Positions 8,640 to 16,564 of a stretch of 64,000 bases of DNA are shown here, piece by piece. Source of the stretch: Treponema phagedenis (GTDB lineage Bacteria > Spirochaetota > Spirochaetia > Treponematales > Treponemataceae). The position numbers and the translations under genes are program-made. How positions within the stretch are numbered: position 1 is the first letter of the stretch; the number at the start of each line of letters is the position of its first letter. The notes under the pieces are model-generated. The model had not been told where the DNA came from, ran no database searches, and was given only the letters and a program-made list of their open reading frames with translations. The stretch spans positions 1,178,001-1,242,000 of the forward strand of contig NZ_CP042818.1 of assembly GCF_008153345.1 (NCBI RefSeq), given 5' to 3'.

Positions 8640-9045
8640 GTTTGTAAAAAAATATCTCGGGAAAAAAGTAGACTATGACGGGCATTACGGCGCACAGTGC
8701 GTTGACCTTTTCCGGCAGTACTGTAAGGACGTGCTTAAAATCCCACACACAGGCGGAGTAATCGGCGCAAGCGAGTTATATACAAAATATGAAAAGCTGC
8801 CGCTAGAGATGAAGTATTTCGAGCGAATATCGCGTACAAAAGGAAAGCCGCAAGCAGGGGACGTTGCAGTTTTTATGCCGACAAAAGGGAATAAATACGG
8901 GCACGTGGCAATTGTTATTTCGGCAGACAATAAAAGTATGCGCGTATTTGAACAGGATGGCTTTGCACAAACGGGGACGTATATTGTTATCCGATCGTAT
9001 ACCTATATTTTAGGTTTTTTGCGAAAAAAGGAAGGGATTGGATGA
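8626..9045 (+). CDS. CHAP-domain endolysin
   Basis: 139 residues, a single CHAP domain. The putative catalytic Cys25 is in GAQCVDLF and His93 in YGHVAIV, with GDVAVF just before it. CHAP enzymes cut peptidoglycan as amidases or endopeptidases and serve as phage endolysins. No signal peptide or separate wall-binding domain is visible, so export should need a holin. The start is set by GGGGGAG upstream of the ATG within the previous gene. Confidence 0.85.
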   Translation: MSLDEFVKKYLGKKVDYDGHYGAQCVDLFRQYCKDVLKIPHTGGVIGASELYTKYEKLPLEMKYFERISRTKGKPQAGDVAVFMPTKGNKYGHVAIVISADNKSMRVFEQDGFAQTGTYIVIRSYTYILGFLRKKEGIG

Positions 9046-9140
9046 TTGTCGGTAGATGTTTTGTATTATTTCTTTTATTCGGTTTTGCATTTGCTGCGAT
9101 ATTTTTAAACCTGTTTTCAGGAGAGGAACATGAAAAATGA
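9042..9140 (+). CDS. Tiny membrane peptide in lysis cassette
   Basis: 32 codons. The ATG overlaps the endolysin stop (ATGA). The product starts MIVGRCFVLFLLFGF and is almost entirely one hydrophobic helix, ending in a charged EEHEK tail. It also overlaps the start of the spanin-like lipoprotein gene. It could be a small holin-type or regulatory peptide. Evidence is its coupling and composition only. Confidence 0.5.
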   Translation: MIVGRCFVLFLLFGFAFAAIFLNLFSGEEHEK

Positions 9141-9432
9141 AAAGATTATTTTTTTGCTTGCTTGTCTGTTTTTGTTTTCCGGCTGCTGCACACGAGGCGG
9201 AATACACAATCTCGGAGACGGAGTTAATAAGGTTAGAGACAATCTGTCAAAACTTGGAGACGAGCAAACAAGCGCAGCAATTACTAATACAGAGCTTGAG
9301 GGAAAAATTGAACAAAGCGGCGAGCTTGCAAGCGAGCTTGAAAAATCAATTACAGACGGAGCGGGAGACATTACAGAGTTTAAAAAAATCCTACAGCGCA
9401 TACGAGAGCGAGGCACAGAAGCGAGTAAATGA
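9130..9432 (+). CDS. Spanin-like outer-membrane lipoprotein (o-spanin candidate)
   Basis: 100 residues. The N-terminus is a lipoprotein signal ending LFLFSGC (Cys19 would be lipidated), followed by a helical, charged periplasmic segment. The gene lies almost wholly inside the next gene in the +1 frame, the arrangement of lambda Rz/Rz1-type spanins. AGGAG precedes the ATG. In two-component spanins the lipoprotein partner bridges to the inner-membrane partner to disrupt the outer membrane. It is longer than many o-spanins. Confidence 0.65.
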   Translation: MKNEKIIFLLACLFLFSGCCTRGGIHNLGDGVNKVRDNLSKLGDEQTSAAITNTELEGKIEQSGELASELEKSITDGAGDITEFKKILQRIRERGTEASK

Positions 9433-9571
9433 GTTGACTATAGACAATCACAGCAAGGCATTGAAAATTGAAAAACAGCGAAAAACAATTACCGAGTTAT
9501 TCTCGGTAGTTGCGATAATGGCAGGCGCTATTGCGGTGATGGTGTTTTTGAAGGTAAAAAAACTATTTTAG
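9137..9571 (+). CDS. Spanin-like partner with coiled coil and C-terminal TM helix
   Basis: 144 residues. It has an N-terminal hydrophobic signal (to about AAAHEA, residue 21), a long coiled-coil region (~25-110), and a C-terminal transmembrane helix (SVVAIMAGAIAVMVF). It overlaps the lipoprotein gene in another frame for nearly 300 bp. Lambda-type i-spanins are anchored at the N-terminus, so a C-terminal anchor would be an inverted layout. The context (endolysin upstream, lipoprotein overlapping) supports a lysis role. Confidence 0.6.
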   Translation: MKRLFFCLLVCFCFPAAAHEAEYTISETELIRLETICQNLETSKQAQQLLIQSLREKLNKAASLQASLKNQLQTERETLQSLKKSYSAYESEAQKRVNELTIDNHSKALKIEKQRKTITELFSVVAIMAGAIAVMVFLKVKKLF

Positions 9572-9589
9572 CAGGAGGTACGAGAAACC

Positions 9590-9985
9590 TTGAATATTGA
9601 TAACAGAGTTCTTGCAGTTTTGCGAGTATGCAAAAACGAAGCGGAAATAGAGGATAGTTTTAAGCGCTTTCACATTAAAAATTTAAAAGACAAGCAAATC
9701 TATCTTTTAACTGCAATGCTTAATAATGATTATAGCATGACGGATGGAAAAACAACACAAAAAGAATTGTATAAAATGACAACTGCCTTGTTTTTCAATG
9801 TAAGACGGTTGTCAAATGTTCTTAATAAGCTAGATATGCTGGGGCTTGTGTTAAAAACAGAAGAGGAGACGCCGCCTCTTTTCAAACAATTAAAAGCATG
9901 TAAAAGCAAAGAAGACATTGACTCCGTTTTTTCTCATGCGGGTATTTATGAGGCGAGCGAGCGCATAGAGAGCATCCGCAACTGA
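9590..9985 (+). CDS. Hypothetical protein, helical, possible regulator
   Basis: 131 residues from a TTG start, 10 nt after GGAGG. Residues ~25-95 (LTAMLNNDYSMTDGKTTQKELYKMT, then FFNVRRLSNVLNKLDMLGLV) look like a winged-helix-type layout, but no family is recognised. Two short similar pieces, VCKNEAEIEDSFKRFHI near the start and ACKSKEDIDSVFSHAGI near the end, suggest an internal repeat. It sits between lysis genes and the giant polyvalent gene. Confidence 0.5.
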   Translation: MNIDNRVLAVLRVCKNEAEIEDSFKRFHIKNLKDKQIYLLTAMLNNDYSMTDGKTTQKELYKMTTALFFNVRRLSNVLNKLDMLGLVLKTEEETPPLFKQLKACKSKEDIDSVFSHAGIYEASERIESIRN

Positions 9986-10070
9986 GCGTACAAGAGGAAT
10001 ACGAATTTGAATGCGAAGTATTACTTCATAACGGGCAATTACACTAATTATAGTAAGGAGAAATAAATAA

Positions 10071-13000
10071 ATGATATTGACAATTAGACAAGATGAGCAT
10101 TTTCGCATAATGAAAACACTGAGCGGTTTTATAGAACTTGATACTGGAAGCGAGCGGATTGAAAGAGTGTTGGAAAAAGCGGTAGGACATAAATATATCC
10201 GAAAGGTGCCGAAAAAAAGCGGTAAGGGATTTTATTATATGTATGCTGAAACGTTTAAAAAGCCTTTTACTTTCTTAAAAACAATGTTTAATATTCACTC
10301 AAAAAAAATAGATGATGAGTTTGAAAAAGAAAGCATTGCGAAAAATTACGGTGTGGATAAACAAACATACGCAGCGCATGTTCTTGAGTACCTAACCAAT
10401 AGGCTTAAATGGGATGGGATTTTCAGTAAAAAAGAATCACGAGAAAAATATAAGACAGCTGTTAAAAAGCCTGTAAGCGGCACAGCCGAGGCTGCAGGTA
10501 AAAAGCAACCGACAAGCAGCACCAAGCAAAGCGGCGGTGAAAAAACAGATAATAAAAAAGAAGCAACCGAGCAAACCGAAAAGAAGGCGCAACCGGTACT
10601 GAAAATAAACCGCAGCCTTATGTATAAGGTGTGGAGCCTGTATAATAAGCAAGAAAAAACAGCGGACAGCAAAGATGACGACGGAAACAAAATAGGCGGA
10701 GCAACAGTAAAAGAAGATTTAAAAAAACTTACCGCAGTGCTTGAGACGGGCAAGTCTTCAAGTGTTCGGCATAAGGACTTAGGGGAAATAATCGTTGATG
10801 TGGGAAATACCGGAAAGTCCGGCTATGGGCTAAAACATATTATTGAACAGCGATATAGCAAGGACGGAAAAAATGAAGATGAAATTACGGCGTTGTTGCA
10901 ATTAGTTATTGATGCAACAAAGAATGGAACAGTAACACGAACCAATGAAAGAACTATTGAAGTGTCAAAAAATGGTATTGTGGCGATTTTGCGAAGAGAA
11001 AATGAGGAGCGTAATACAAAATGGATTTTAACAGGTTTTGCCGATTGGAATAAAGATAAAGAGGCAACAGATGCTATACAGACGGTTATCGCCCAATATA
11101 GCTACACTCCTGAATTCTCTTCCTTCCGAAAACAGGTGGGAGCTGTTACCGCCTCTCTACAGACCAGTATACCACAATCCGGCACAAATAGCAATCGCTC
11201 TGAAGCAATGAAAGGAAATCAAAACGCAAAAAAAGATTTTGCGGCGCAAGAAAAAGAGCGGGCAAAAAAGAATGAAGCACGCAAAAAAGAAGGCTTACCG
11301 CAAACAGAGCTTTTCGAACGGGAGAGCGCACTCAAAGACGCAACATGGGACCCGAACAGTGAGCAATACCGTTATCGCGACACCGGCTATATTGCAGGCA
11401 GCCGCAAAGAGCTTGCTCAAAACTATATTAAGCAAATGGCAAAAGCCGAAGAGCAAATACTTGAACATGAAATCGACTGGGAAGGGTTAGAGGAAAACCC
11501 TCGAATGGCAAAAGAGCTTATAAAAAAATCAAACGTGTTCGGCAAGGTTAATTTTAATACGCTGATAAAAAACGGCATGGCAAGAGGAGCGGCTTTTTTA
11601 ATCGACAGAGTCTATGCTTCTGTTGCAACAGAAGCTTTCGACAATCCCGAAGGAAGGCATAATTATGTTATCGCAATAAACGGTTTACGTGGGCGGTTGG
11701 AAGATTGTAAAACAGTACAAGATGTAATAGATACTATTAATGAAATAAACGATGAAAGACAGGGAGTGTTTTTATCAGTTCGACAACAACAAAAATACTT
11801 AGATTTAAAAAAAGAATACGATGAAGTGCATAAAAAAAAGCATGATATTGAAATGAAAGAAACTGCTTTAATGGATAAGTTACGACGGGAGAAATACGGA
11901 GCTAAAATAAGTTTTACTGAGCTTGAAAAAACTCCCGAAATACAGGCGTTTCAAAAAGCAAATGGATGGGATTCAAATGTTGATGTAGGGGATGGAAAAA
12001 CTCGATCCGGATATTTTGAAAAAGAAAGGGTGGCAGCACGGGAAAGGCTTCAAGCTTTTGAAAAAGAAGCAAATGAAAAAGCCATTGCCTCAAATTCACT
12101 TTATGCGGCGTGGAACTCGTTAGGAAATAAATTTATCGCCACGATAAACTACAGCGGTTTTGGCGGGTCTGCAACTTTTGAAAAGCACATACAACAAGCA
12201 AAACACGGAAATTATGATAATTGGGAATGGAAAGAAACAGGAACACTAAAAGGGAAACGTTCTGCAAAGGGAAAAGGACGGGCAATTTTTCAATTGATTG
12301 TTGCTTCAAAATTCAGTAGAAAAGGCGGGCGAAATGTAAAAGCACATTCTACCGAAGAGCTTAAGAAAATGTTTAACTTGCGAGACATTCAGTCCGGGAA
12401 TTGGGTATTGAAAGACCCGATGAGCGCAAAGTTTCATGTTGATCATGCGTGCGAGGCTTTTGCAGATTTGGCGGATATTACCGGCATTCCAGATAGTCTT
12501 ATTTCACTAAACGGACGGCTCGCTCTTGCAATTGGAGCGAGAGGAGAGTCAAAGGCTGAGGCACATTATGAACATGTGGAGCGTGTTATCAACCTCACAA
12601 AAATGAAAGGAGGCGGAAACCTCGCACATGAATGGTTTCACGCTTTCGACAACCTCATTTCAGAGGCTATGGTAGGTGGAAAAATCGATGTTTTCTTAAC
12701 AAACCCTATGAATCATTTAAGCAAAAAACAGCAAGACCTACTTACTGAGTATATGAGGATAAAAAACAATACTTCATATTCACAAAAGTATAAGGATTTC
12801 CTACTTGACACCCAAAGAGATAAACTGAAAAAAGCAGGAATTACTCCTCCCGTAGAAAACAGTCAAGAAGAACACGTACTGCAAGTGCGGACAGCTTTTG
12901 ACAATCTTGTAAAAGCTATGACAGAAGGGAATACACCGATTAAACAAGAAGTTGAATATTCAAGTGCAGACTATAAGCTTGCAAAGTTCAATTTTGATAA

Positions 13001-14759
13001 ATCAACAGGCGGACTCGCAGAGAAAATACGGTATGCAGGCAGCCTAGAAAAAGCAATTGAGCTTGCACACAAGTTCTGGGGAATACCAATTACAAAGAAT
13101 GAGGTAAAACAGAAAAACGAATGGATTAGAATGATTTGCGCATACTACGGAAACGCTGAAGGCGGACGGGCAACAATTGATAGCGGCAAAAAGGGGTCTG
13201 CTTTTCATGAAGATGCAAAAGCTCTTGACAGGGGGAAAGCAAAACCGTATTGGTCAGCTCCACATGAAATGGCAGCACGGGCGTTTTCTGCATATATTGA
13301 CGATATGCTAAAAGCAAGCGGAAGAAAAAATGATTATCTTGCATATGCTACCGAAAATGATGATTATGACAGTGGGGATGACGAAAATGTAGCGAAGCCT
13401 TACCCCGAAGGCGAAGAGCGAAAAAAAATCAATGCCGCCTTTAAGCAGCTTTTTGACGTTGTAAAACAAACAGGCGCGATCCGGAAAGCGATAGCGGTTG
13501 AACAAAAGAACACAGTTAAAAAAAACATAAAGGAAAAGATACGATATATTTTAACGGTAAAAGTTCCTGTCAGCAAAATGAAAAAATCATTTGAAGAAGG
13601 CGAACACCCTCGAGGCGAGAACGGAAAGTTCACGGATAAGGGGGATAAACAATCTATTAGCAAAATAAAAAAAGAATGTCAAGCAACACTAATGTCTTGG
13701 GCTACCGCTAAAATTTTTAATGAGGCAAAAGGTCTACCACGTGAAGAAATCTTTAAAAAATATGGCACTACGCCTGAGCCGGTGGGAATTCTTCCGGAAG
13801 AAACGCTAGAGGTTTTCGCTCCAATAAAAGACAACACTGTCTATTGCAGTAAAGGATATTTTATCGATCACATGGTAAACCATCATACGGAGTTGGAACT
13901 TGAGGATTATAAGCACGTTCAAGAAATATTAGATAATCCTGAAAACATGTATTTAGACACTCAAACTGAGTCTATTGTGTTTGAAAAAGGATACAGAAAT
14001 CGAAAGGAATTTGTAGTGTTAAAAAAAGATGAAAACGATAAAATAGTTTTATATAAGACTTTTTATTACGGTAAAAAAACGCCTAAGAAATTCCAAAAAA
14101 TAAGCCCTGTAACGAAATTATCTCCATTACAGGGCGAAAAATCATCTGTGGACGGGCTCCCCACAATCAGCCGTTTGGATAAGTCCAAACCCGGCAGCCC
14201 CCGACTTTCTGCTCGTGATGATACCTTATTATCGTCTAATACTGCTGAAAAGTCAAGCATGCAAAAAGCGATGGAAAAAGCCTTTATAAAAGTATTTGCA
14301 AAAAAGGTAGCGGAAAATATCTATAAATCGCTTACGTATTCAGGATACCCGTTACAGGGCAGAACAAAAATACACGGCATGGATATTTCAATCGAAAATA
14401 AAAAAGGCAGCGTGCGAAGCGGCGTTGATAAAGACGGGCACGAATGGGCTATTAAGATGGCGTATGATTATGGTTACATTCGCGGCACTGTCGGCAAAGA
14501 TAAAGACCATGTAGACGCTTACATCGGGAACAATCCCGAAAGCGAACAAGTATTTATTGTGCACCAAAACGACCCGACAACCGGTACGTATGATGAAGAC
14601 AAGGTTATGCTTGGGTTCAATTCCGCAGCGGAAGCAAAAGCCGCCTACTTGCGCCAATACGATAGACCTGGTTTTTTCGGCAGCATGGATGAAATGAGTA
14701 TTGAGGAGTTTAAGGAAAAAGCATTTGATAAGAAAAACAAGGGAAAGATGATTGCGTAA
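10071..14759 (+). CDS. Giant polyvalent phage protein (nuclease, metallopeptidase-like and InPase-like domains)
   Basis: 1562 residues. In order: HKYIRK...GFYYMYAE targeting-like motif (~41-62); Lys/Thr-rich linker; a nuclease-like domain around 225-345 (GYGLKHIIEQRYS, WILTGF) of the PBECR type; a palindromic linker with TSIPQS; long helical sections; a zincin-like HEWFHAFD (~845-852); an EHPRGENGKFTDKG motif (~1181-1194); a second nuclease-like domain (~1225-1340, containing IDHMVNHHTELELEDYK); a palindromic linker; and a C-terminal domain (YPLQGRTKIHGMDISI, DKDHVDAYIGNN) like the pyrophosphatase-like domain of phage polyvalent proteins. Such proteins are thought to enter cells with phage DNA and blunt host defences. 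Domain names are by resemblance. Confidence 0.7.
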   Translation: MILTIRQDEHFRIMKTLSGFIELDTGSERIERVLEKAVGHKYIRKVPKKSGKGFYYMYAETFKKPFTFLKTMFNIHSKKIDDEFEKESIAKNYGVDKQTYAAHVLEYLTNRLKWDGIFSKKESREKYKTAVKKPVSGTAEAAGKKQPTSSTKQSGGEKTDNKKEATEQTEKKAQPVLKINRSLMYKVWSLYNKQEKTADSKDDDGNKIGGATVKEDLKKLTAVLETGKSSSVRHKDLGEIIVDVGNTGKSGYGLKHIIEQRYSKDGKNEDEITALLQLVIDATKNGTVTRTNERTIEVSKNGIVAILRRENEERNTKWILTGFADWNKDKEATDAIQTVIAQYSYTPEFSSFRKQVGAVTASLQTSIPQSGTNSNRSEAMKGNQNAKKDFAAQEKERAKKNEARKKEGLPQTELFERESALKDATWDPNSEQYRYRDTGYIAGSRKELAQNYIKQMAKAEEQILEHEIDWEGLEENPRMAKELIKKSNVFGKVNFNTLIKNGMARGAAFLIDRVYASVATEAFDNPEGRHNYVIAINGLRGRLEDCKTVQDVIDTINEINDERQGVFLSVRQQQKYLDLKKEYDEVHKKKHDIEMKETALMDKLRREKYGAKISFTELEKTPEIQAFQKANGWDSNVDVGDGKTRSGYFEKERVAARERLQAFEKEANEKAIASNSLYAAWNSLGNKFIATINYSGFGGSATFEKHIQQAKHGNYDNWEWKETGTLKGKRSAKGKGRAIFQLIVASKFSRKGGRNVKAHSTEELKKMFNLRDIQSGNWVLKDPMSAKFHVDHACEAFADLADITGIPDSLISLNGRLALAIGARGESKAEAHYEHVERVINLTKMKGGGNLAHEWFHAFDNLISEAMVGGKIDVFLTNPMNHLSKKQQDLLTEYMRIKNNTSYSQKYKDFLLDTQRDKLKKAGITPPVENSQEEHVLQVRTAFDNLVKAMTEGNTPIKQEVEYSSADYKLAKFNFDKSTGGLAEKIRYAGSLEKAIELAHKFWGIPITKNEVKQKNEWIRMICAYYGNAEGGRATIDSGKKGSAFHEDAKALDRGKAKPYWSAPHEMAARAFSAYIDDMLKASGRKNDYLAYATENDDYDSGDDENVAKPYPEGEERKKINAAFKQLFDVVKQTGAIRKAIAVEQKNTVKKNIKEKIRYILTVKVPVSKMKKSFEEGEHPRGENGKFTDKGDKQSISKIKKECQATLMSWATAKIFNEAKGLPREEIFKKYGTTPEPVGILPEETLEVFAPIKDNTVYCSKGYFIDHMVNHHTELELEDYKHVQEILDNPENMYLDTQTESIVFEKGYRNRKEFVVLKKDENDKIVLYKTFYYGKKTPKKFQKISPVTKLSPLQGEKSSVDGLPTISRLDKSKPGSPRLSARDDTLLSSNTAEKSSMQKAMEKAFIKVFAKKVAENIYKSLTYSGYPLQGRTKIHGMDISIENKKGSVRSGVDKDGHEWAIKMAYDYGYIRGTVGKDKDHVDAYIGNNPESEQVFIVHQNDPTTGTYDEDKVMLGFNSAAEAKAAYLRQYDRPGFFGSMDEMSIEEFKEKAFDKKNKGKMIA
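11060..11180 (+). repeat. In-frame palindromic element, weak copy
   Basis: Follows the first nuclease-like domain of the giant protein. AGAGGC (11060-11065) can pair with GCCTCT (11151-11156), and AACAG with CTGTT around a 7-nt loop lies inside. It ends with CTACAGACCAGTATACCACA, matching the 3' box of the other copies, and encodes TSIPQS. Confidence 0.45.
14104..14255 (+). repeat. In-frame palindromic element after second nuclease domain
   Basis: A 9-bp stem (GCCCTGTAA 14104-14112 with 14127-14135) and a 7-bp stem (GTTTGGA 14173-14179 with TCCAAAC 14184-14190) follow the nuclease-like domain. The region between is GC-richer than its surroundings, and the encoded end is SSNTAEKSS, the counterpart of TSIPQSDEKS in other copies. 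Confidence 0.6.
14727..14758 (+). repeat. 32-bp direct repeat, left copy
   Basis: The last codons of the giant gene (from GATAAGAAAAACAAGGG to the TA of its stop) recur exactly at 15168-15199. The pair brackets the DUF4325 gene, as expected if that gene was inserted with duplication or could be deleted by recombination. Confidence 0.85.
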
Positions 14760-14816
14760 TGTGGCGATGATTTGTCAAAGATAAGGTGTCATCAGCTAAT
14801 GTAGTATTCTCATTTT

Positions 14817-14844
14817 TTTGAGGCAATTTTTTTTGTGATATACT
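14817..14844 (+). promoter_or_regulatory. Promoter of the DUF4325 gene
   Basis: TTTGAG (14817-14822), 16-bp spacer, TATACT (14839-14844), placed just before the ribosome site of the DUF4325 gene. It suggests expression separate from the late operon. Confidence 0.45.
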
Positions 14845-14865
14845 GCAAAAAAGGAGGTGAGAAAA

Positions 14866-15192
14866 TTGAAGGAGGCAATATTAAGAGTAGCGGAATGTGG
14901 GAGTGGCTATAAATTTCAAGGCTCAAGATTTATTCACTTAAGCCCCGATTCCGGAGAAGAATTCAGAGATGAATTTTTAATACCGTTTCTTAAAAAAAAT
15001 AAAACCGCGTGCCGGTTGTGTGTTGACTTTGCCGGCACTGTTGTGTTTACTCCGGGATTTTTGGAAGAAAGTTTTGGCGGAGCAATTCGGCGCGGGTTTC
15101 AAAAAGAGGTACAGAAAATTCAATTTAAAAATATTCCGCCTGAAATAAAAAAAGAACTTTTACGGTGGATAAGAAAAACAAGGGAAAGATGA
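14866..15192 (+). CDS. DUF4325 (STAS-like) protein
   Basis: About 108 residues. The pattern FQGSRFIHLSPDSGEEFRDE, then VDFAGTVVFTPGFLEESFGG matches the STAS-like DUF4325 family, small alpha/beta proteins of unknown function often found in accessory regions. A TTG start at 14866 is preferred because AAGGAGGTGA lies 8 nt upstream; an in-frame GTG at 14857 falls inside that ribosome site. It has its own promoter and is bracketed by a 32-bp direct repeat whose right copy encodes its last residues, so it looks like an acquired moron gene. Confidence 0.7.
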   Translation: MKEAILRVAECGSGYKFQGSRFIHLSPDSGEEFRDEFLIPFLKKNKTACRLCVDFAGTVVFTPGFLEESFGGAIRRGFQKEVQKIQFKNIPPEIKKELLRWIRKTRER

Positions 15193-15199
15193 TTGCGTA
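15168..15199 (+). repeat. 32-bp direct repeat, right copy
   Basis: Identical to 14727-14758. Here it is read in another frame as the end of the DUF4325 protein (IRKTRER). Confidence 0.85.
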
Positions 15200-15215
15200 G
15201 AGGCAAACTCATTAC

Positions 15216-15244
15216 TTGACGTACAAGGAAAAATAGTATATATT
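15216..15244 (+). promoter_or_regulatory. Promoter of small RNA upstream of NYN gene
   Basis: TTGACG (15216-15221), exactly 17 bp, TATATT (15239-15244). The expected transcription start is near 15250, at the first hairpin of the small RNA. Confidence 0.7.
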
Positions 15245-15249
15245 GATAA

Positions 15250-15338
15250 AAGCTGCTTTTATTGGCAGCATTTTAATAAACCTGTATAGTACGGCCTCCC
15301 ACTTATCCGGGATAGGTCGGAGTTACGGGTTTTTTTTT
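15250..15338 (+). ncRNA. Small structured RNA with terminator, upstream of NYN nuclease gene
   Basis: About 89 nt. Hairpin 1 pairs GCTGC (15252-15256) with GCAGC (15265-15269), extended by A/T pairs. Hairpin 2 pairs 15279-15286 with 15324-15331 and encloses a stem 15296-15307/15311-15322 with 11 pairs and one C-C mismatch. It ends in a T-run to 15338. The NYN gene begins 5 nt later. A promoter, structured RNA, terminator and ribonuclease in that order resembles type III toxin-antitoxin loci, but tandem RNA repeats typical of those are absent. Confidence 0.65.
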
Positions 15339-15342
15339 ACCT

Positions 15343-16096
15343 ATGGAAAAAAACAGCTATTTTAGTTGATGGTGGCTTTTATCGAAAGCAAGCCTTACAT
15401 CATTTTGGAAAAAAATCGGCACATGAGCGTGTAGATGAGCTTATAAAATATTGCCGTATGCACCTTAAAGAGCGTTCTCAATTTGATATTATAAGTGATA
15501 GCGATGGAAAACAAAAACGGATATATGAATGGAATAGTTTATATCGAATATTTTATTATGATTGCCCTCCAATCAGTAAAGCATTATATCACCCAGTTTT
15601 AGAAAAGAGTATTGATTTTTCAAAGACTGAAACCTATACATGGATGAAGGAATTTATCGAAAACTTAATACATCAACGAAAAGTTGCCTTACGAATGGGC
15701 GTATTAGCTGATAATACCGCCTATTATGGCTTAAAAAATGAAATAGCAAAGAAACTTTTCTCCGGTCGTTTGCAAGTTACCGATATAACCGAAACCGATT
15801 TTGATTTAGTTTTACGGCAAAAAGGCGTTGATATGAAGATAGGGATAGATATAGCCACACTTGCCTATAAAAAACTGGCTGATCAAATTGTTCTTATAAC
15901 AGGTGATAGTGATTTTGTCTCTGCTGCAAAACTTGCACGGCGGGAAGGTATCGATTTTATAGTTGATCCAATGGGGCATAAAATTTTACCTGATTTAATG
16001 GAACATATTGACGGCTTACGATCATATTATAGGCATAAGCAGCTCAAAGGCTCATTTGGACAGAAAGAACAAGATGTTACATTATTTCCTTATTAA
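15343..16096 (+). CDS. NYN-domain (LabA/DUF88-like) ribonuclease, frame-disrupted at its start
   Basis: The conserved frame (codon phase of 15458) begins KTAILVDGGFYRKQA and ends about 245 residues later. NYN acidic motifs are present: ILVDGG near the start, VDMKIGIDIA, and ITGDSDFVSAAKLAR. These form a PIN-like metal site for RNA cleavage. The only ATG at the right place (15343) is followed by seven A and is one base out of phase; six A would restore it. The next in-frame ATG (15458) would lose the first motif. No good ribosome site is seen. It may be disrupted, phase-variable, slippage-dependent or a sequencing error. Confidence 0.6.
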
Positions 16097-16182
16097 CTTA
16101 ACTGACTGTTGAAGAAATGTTTTCAATAATGAAAGAAATTGCGGAAACTGCGCTTCGATATTACATTTATTGAATTCCCCTC

Positions 16183-16210
16183 TTGATTATTTTTAAAAAA
16201 AATATATAAT
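16183..16210 (+). promoter_or_regulatory. Promoter of structured RNA copy B
   Basis: TTGATT (16183-16188), 16-bp spacer, perfect TATAAT (16205-16210). The predicted start near 16217 coincides with the first hairpin of the RNA. Confidence 0.7.
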
Positions 16211-16216
16211 AGGTAT

Positions 16217-16441
16217 AACAGATTAAACATAAAAATCTGTAATTGATATTTTACATTTTTAGCTGCTTGCCGTTGTATGGCTCTTTTACGGGCGCGGCGG
16301 AATAACGGGCAGGAGAAAGCGGCACTTTTAAAAGAAGGCTGTGAATTTATTTACAAGGTCTGAAAATGAGCAAGGACTCTCATTTTTTACGACTGACGGG
16401 CGAGGTACGCTCTTGTAAGTGAGTTCACAGCCTTTTTTTTT
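16217..16441 (+). ncRNA. Phage structured RNA, copy B (unknown family)
   Basis: Homologous to copy A at 7595. It begins with ACAGATT/AATCTGT. The central domain has CCGTT/AACGG with one bulge at the same place as copy A, and a GCTC/GGGC hairpin where copy A has GTTC/GAAC. The closing 22-bp stem (16335-16356 with 16413-16434) is kept with one A-to-G change that preserves pairing. The capping hairpin is ATGAG/CTCAT (16366-16370, 16379-16383) where copy A has AAGGG/CCCTT. A T-run follows. It lies between the NYN gene and the protease/scaffold gene. Confidence 0.75.
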
Positions 16442-16564
16442 GCTTTTTTTTTAAAAAAGCTAAGGGCAGTTTTTGGAAGTTTTAAACTCCTTGCACTCTG
16501 TTTCGGCGAGGCGAGGGTTTAAGCTTCCGTTATCAAAGCATGAGGAGGGGAACAAGAGAAAACG

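Noticed and set aside
9986-10070. Possible small frame after the gene at 9590 (tail reading QEEYEFECEVLLHNGQ)
   Set aside because: No start codon or ribosome site precedes it; it may be a gene remnant but cannot be supported.
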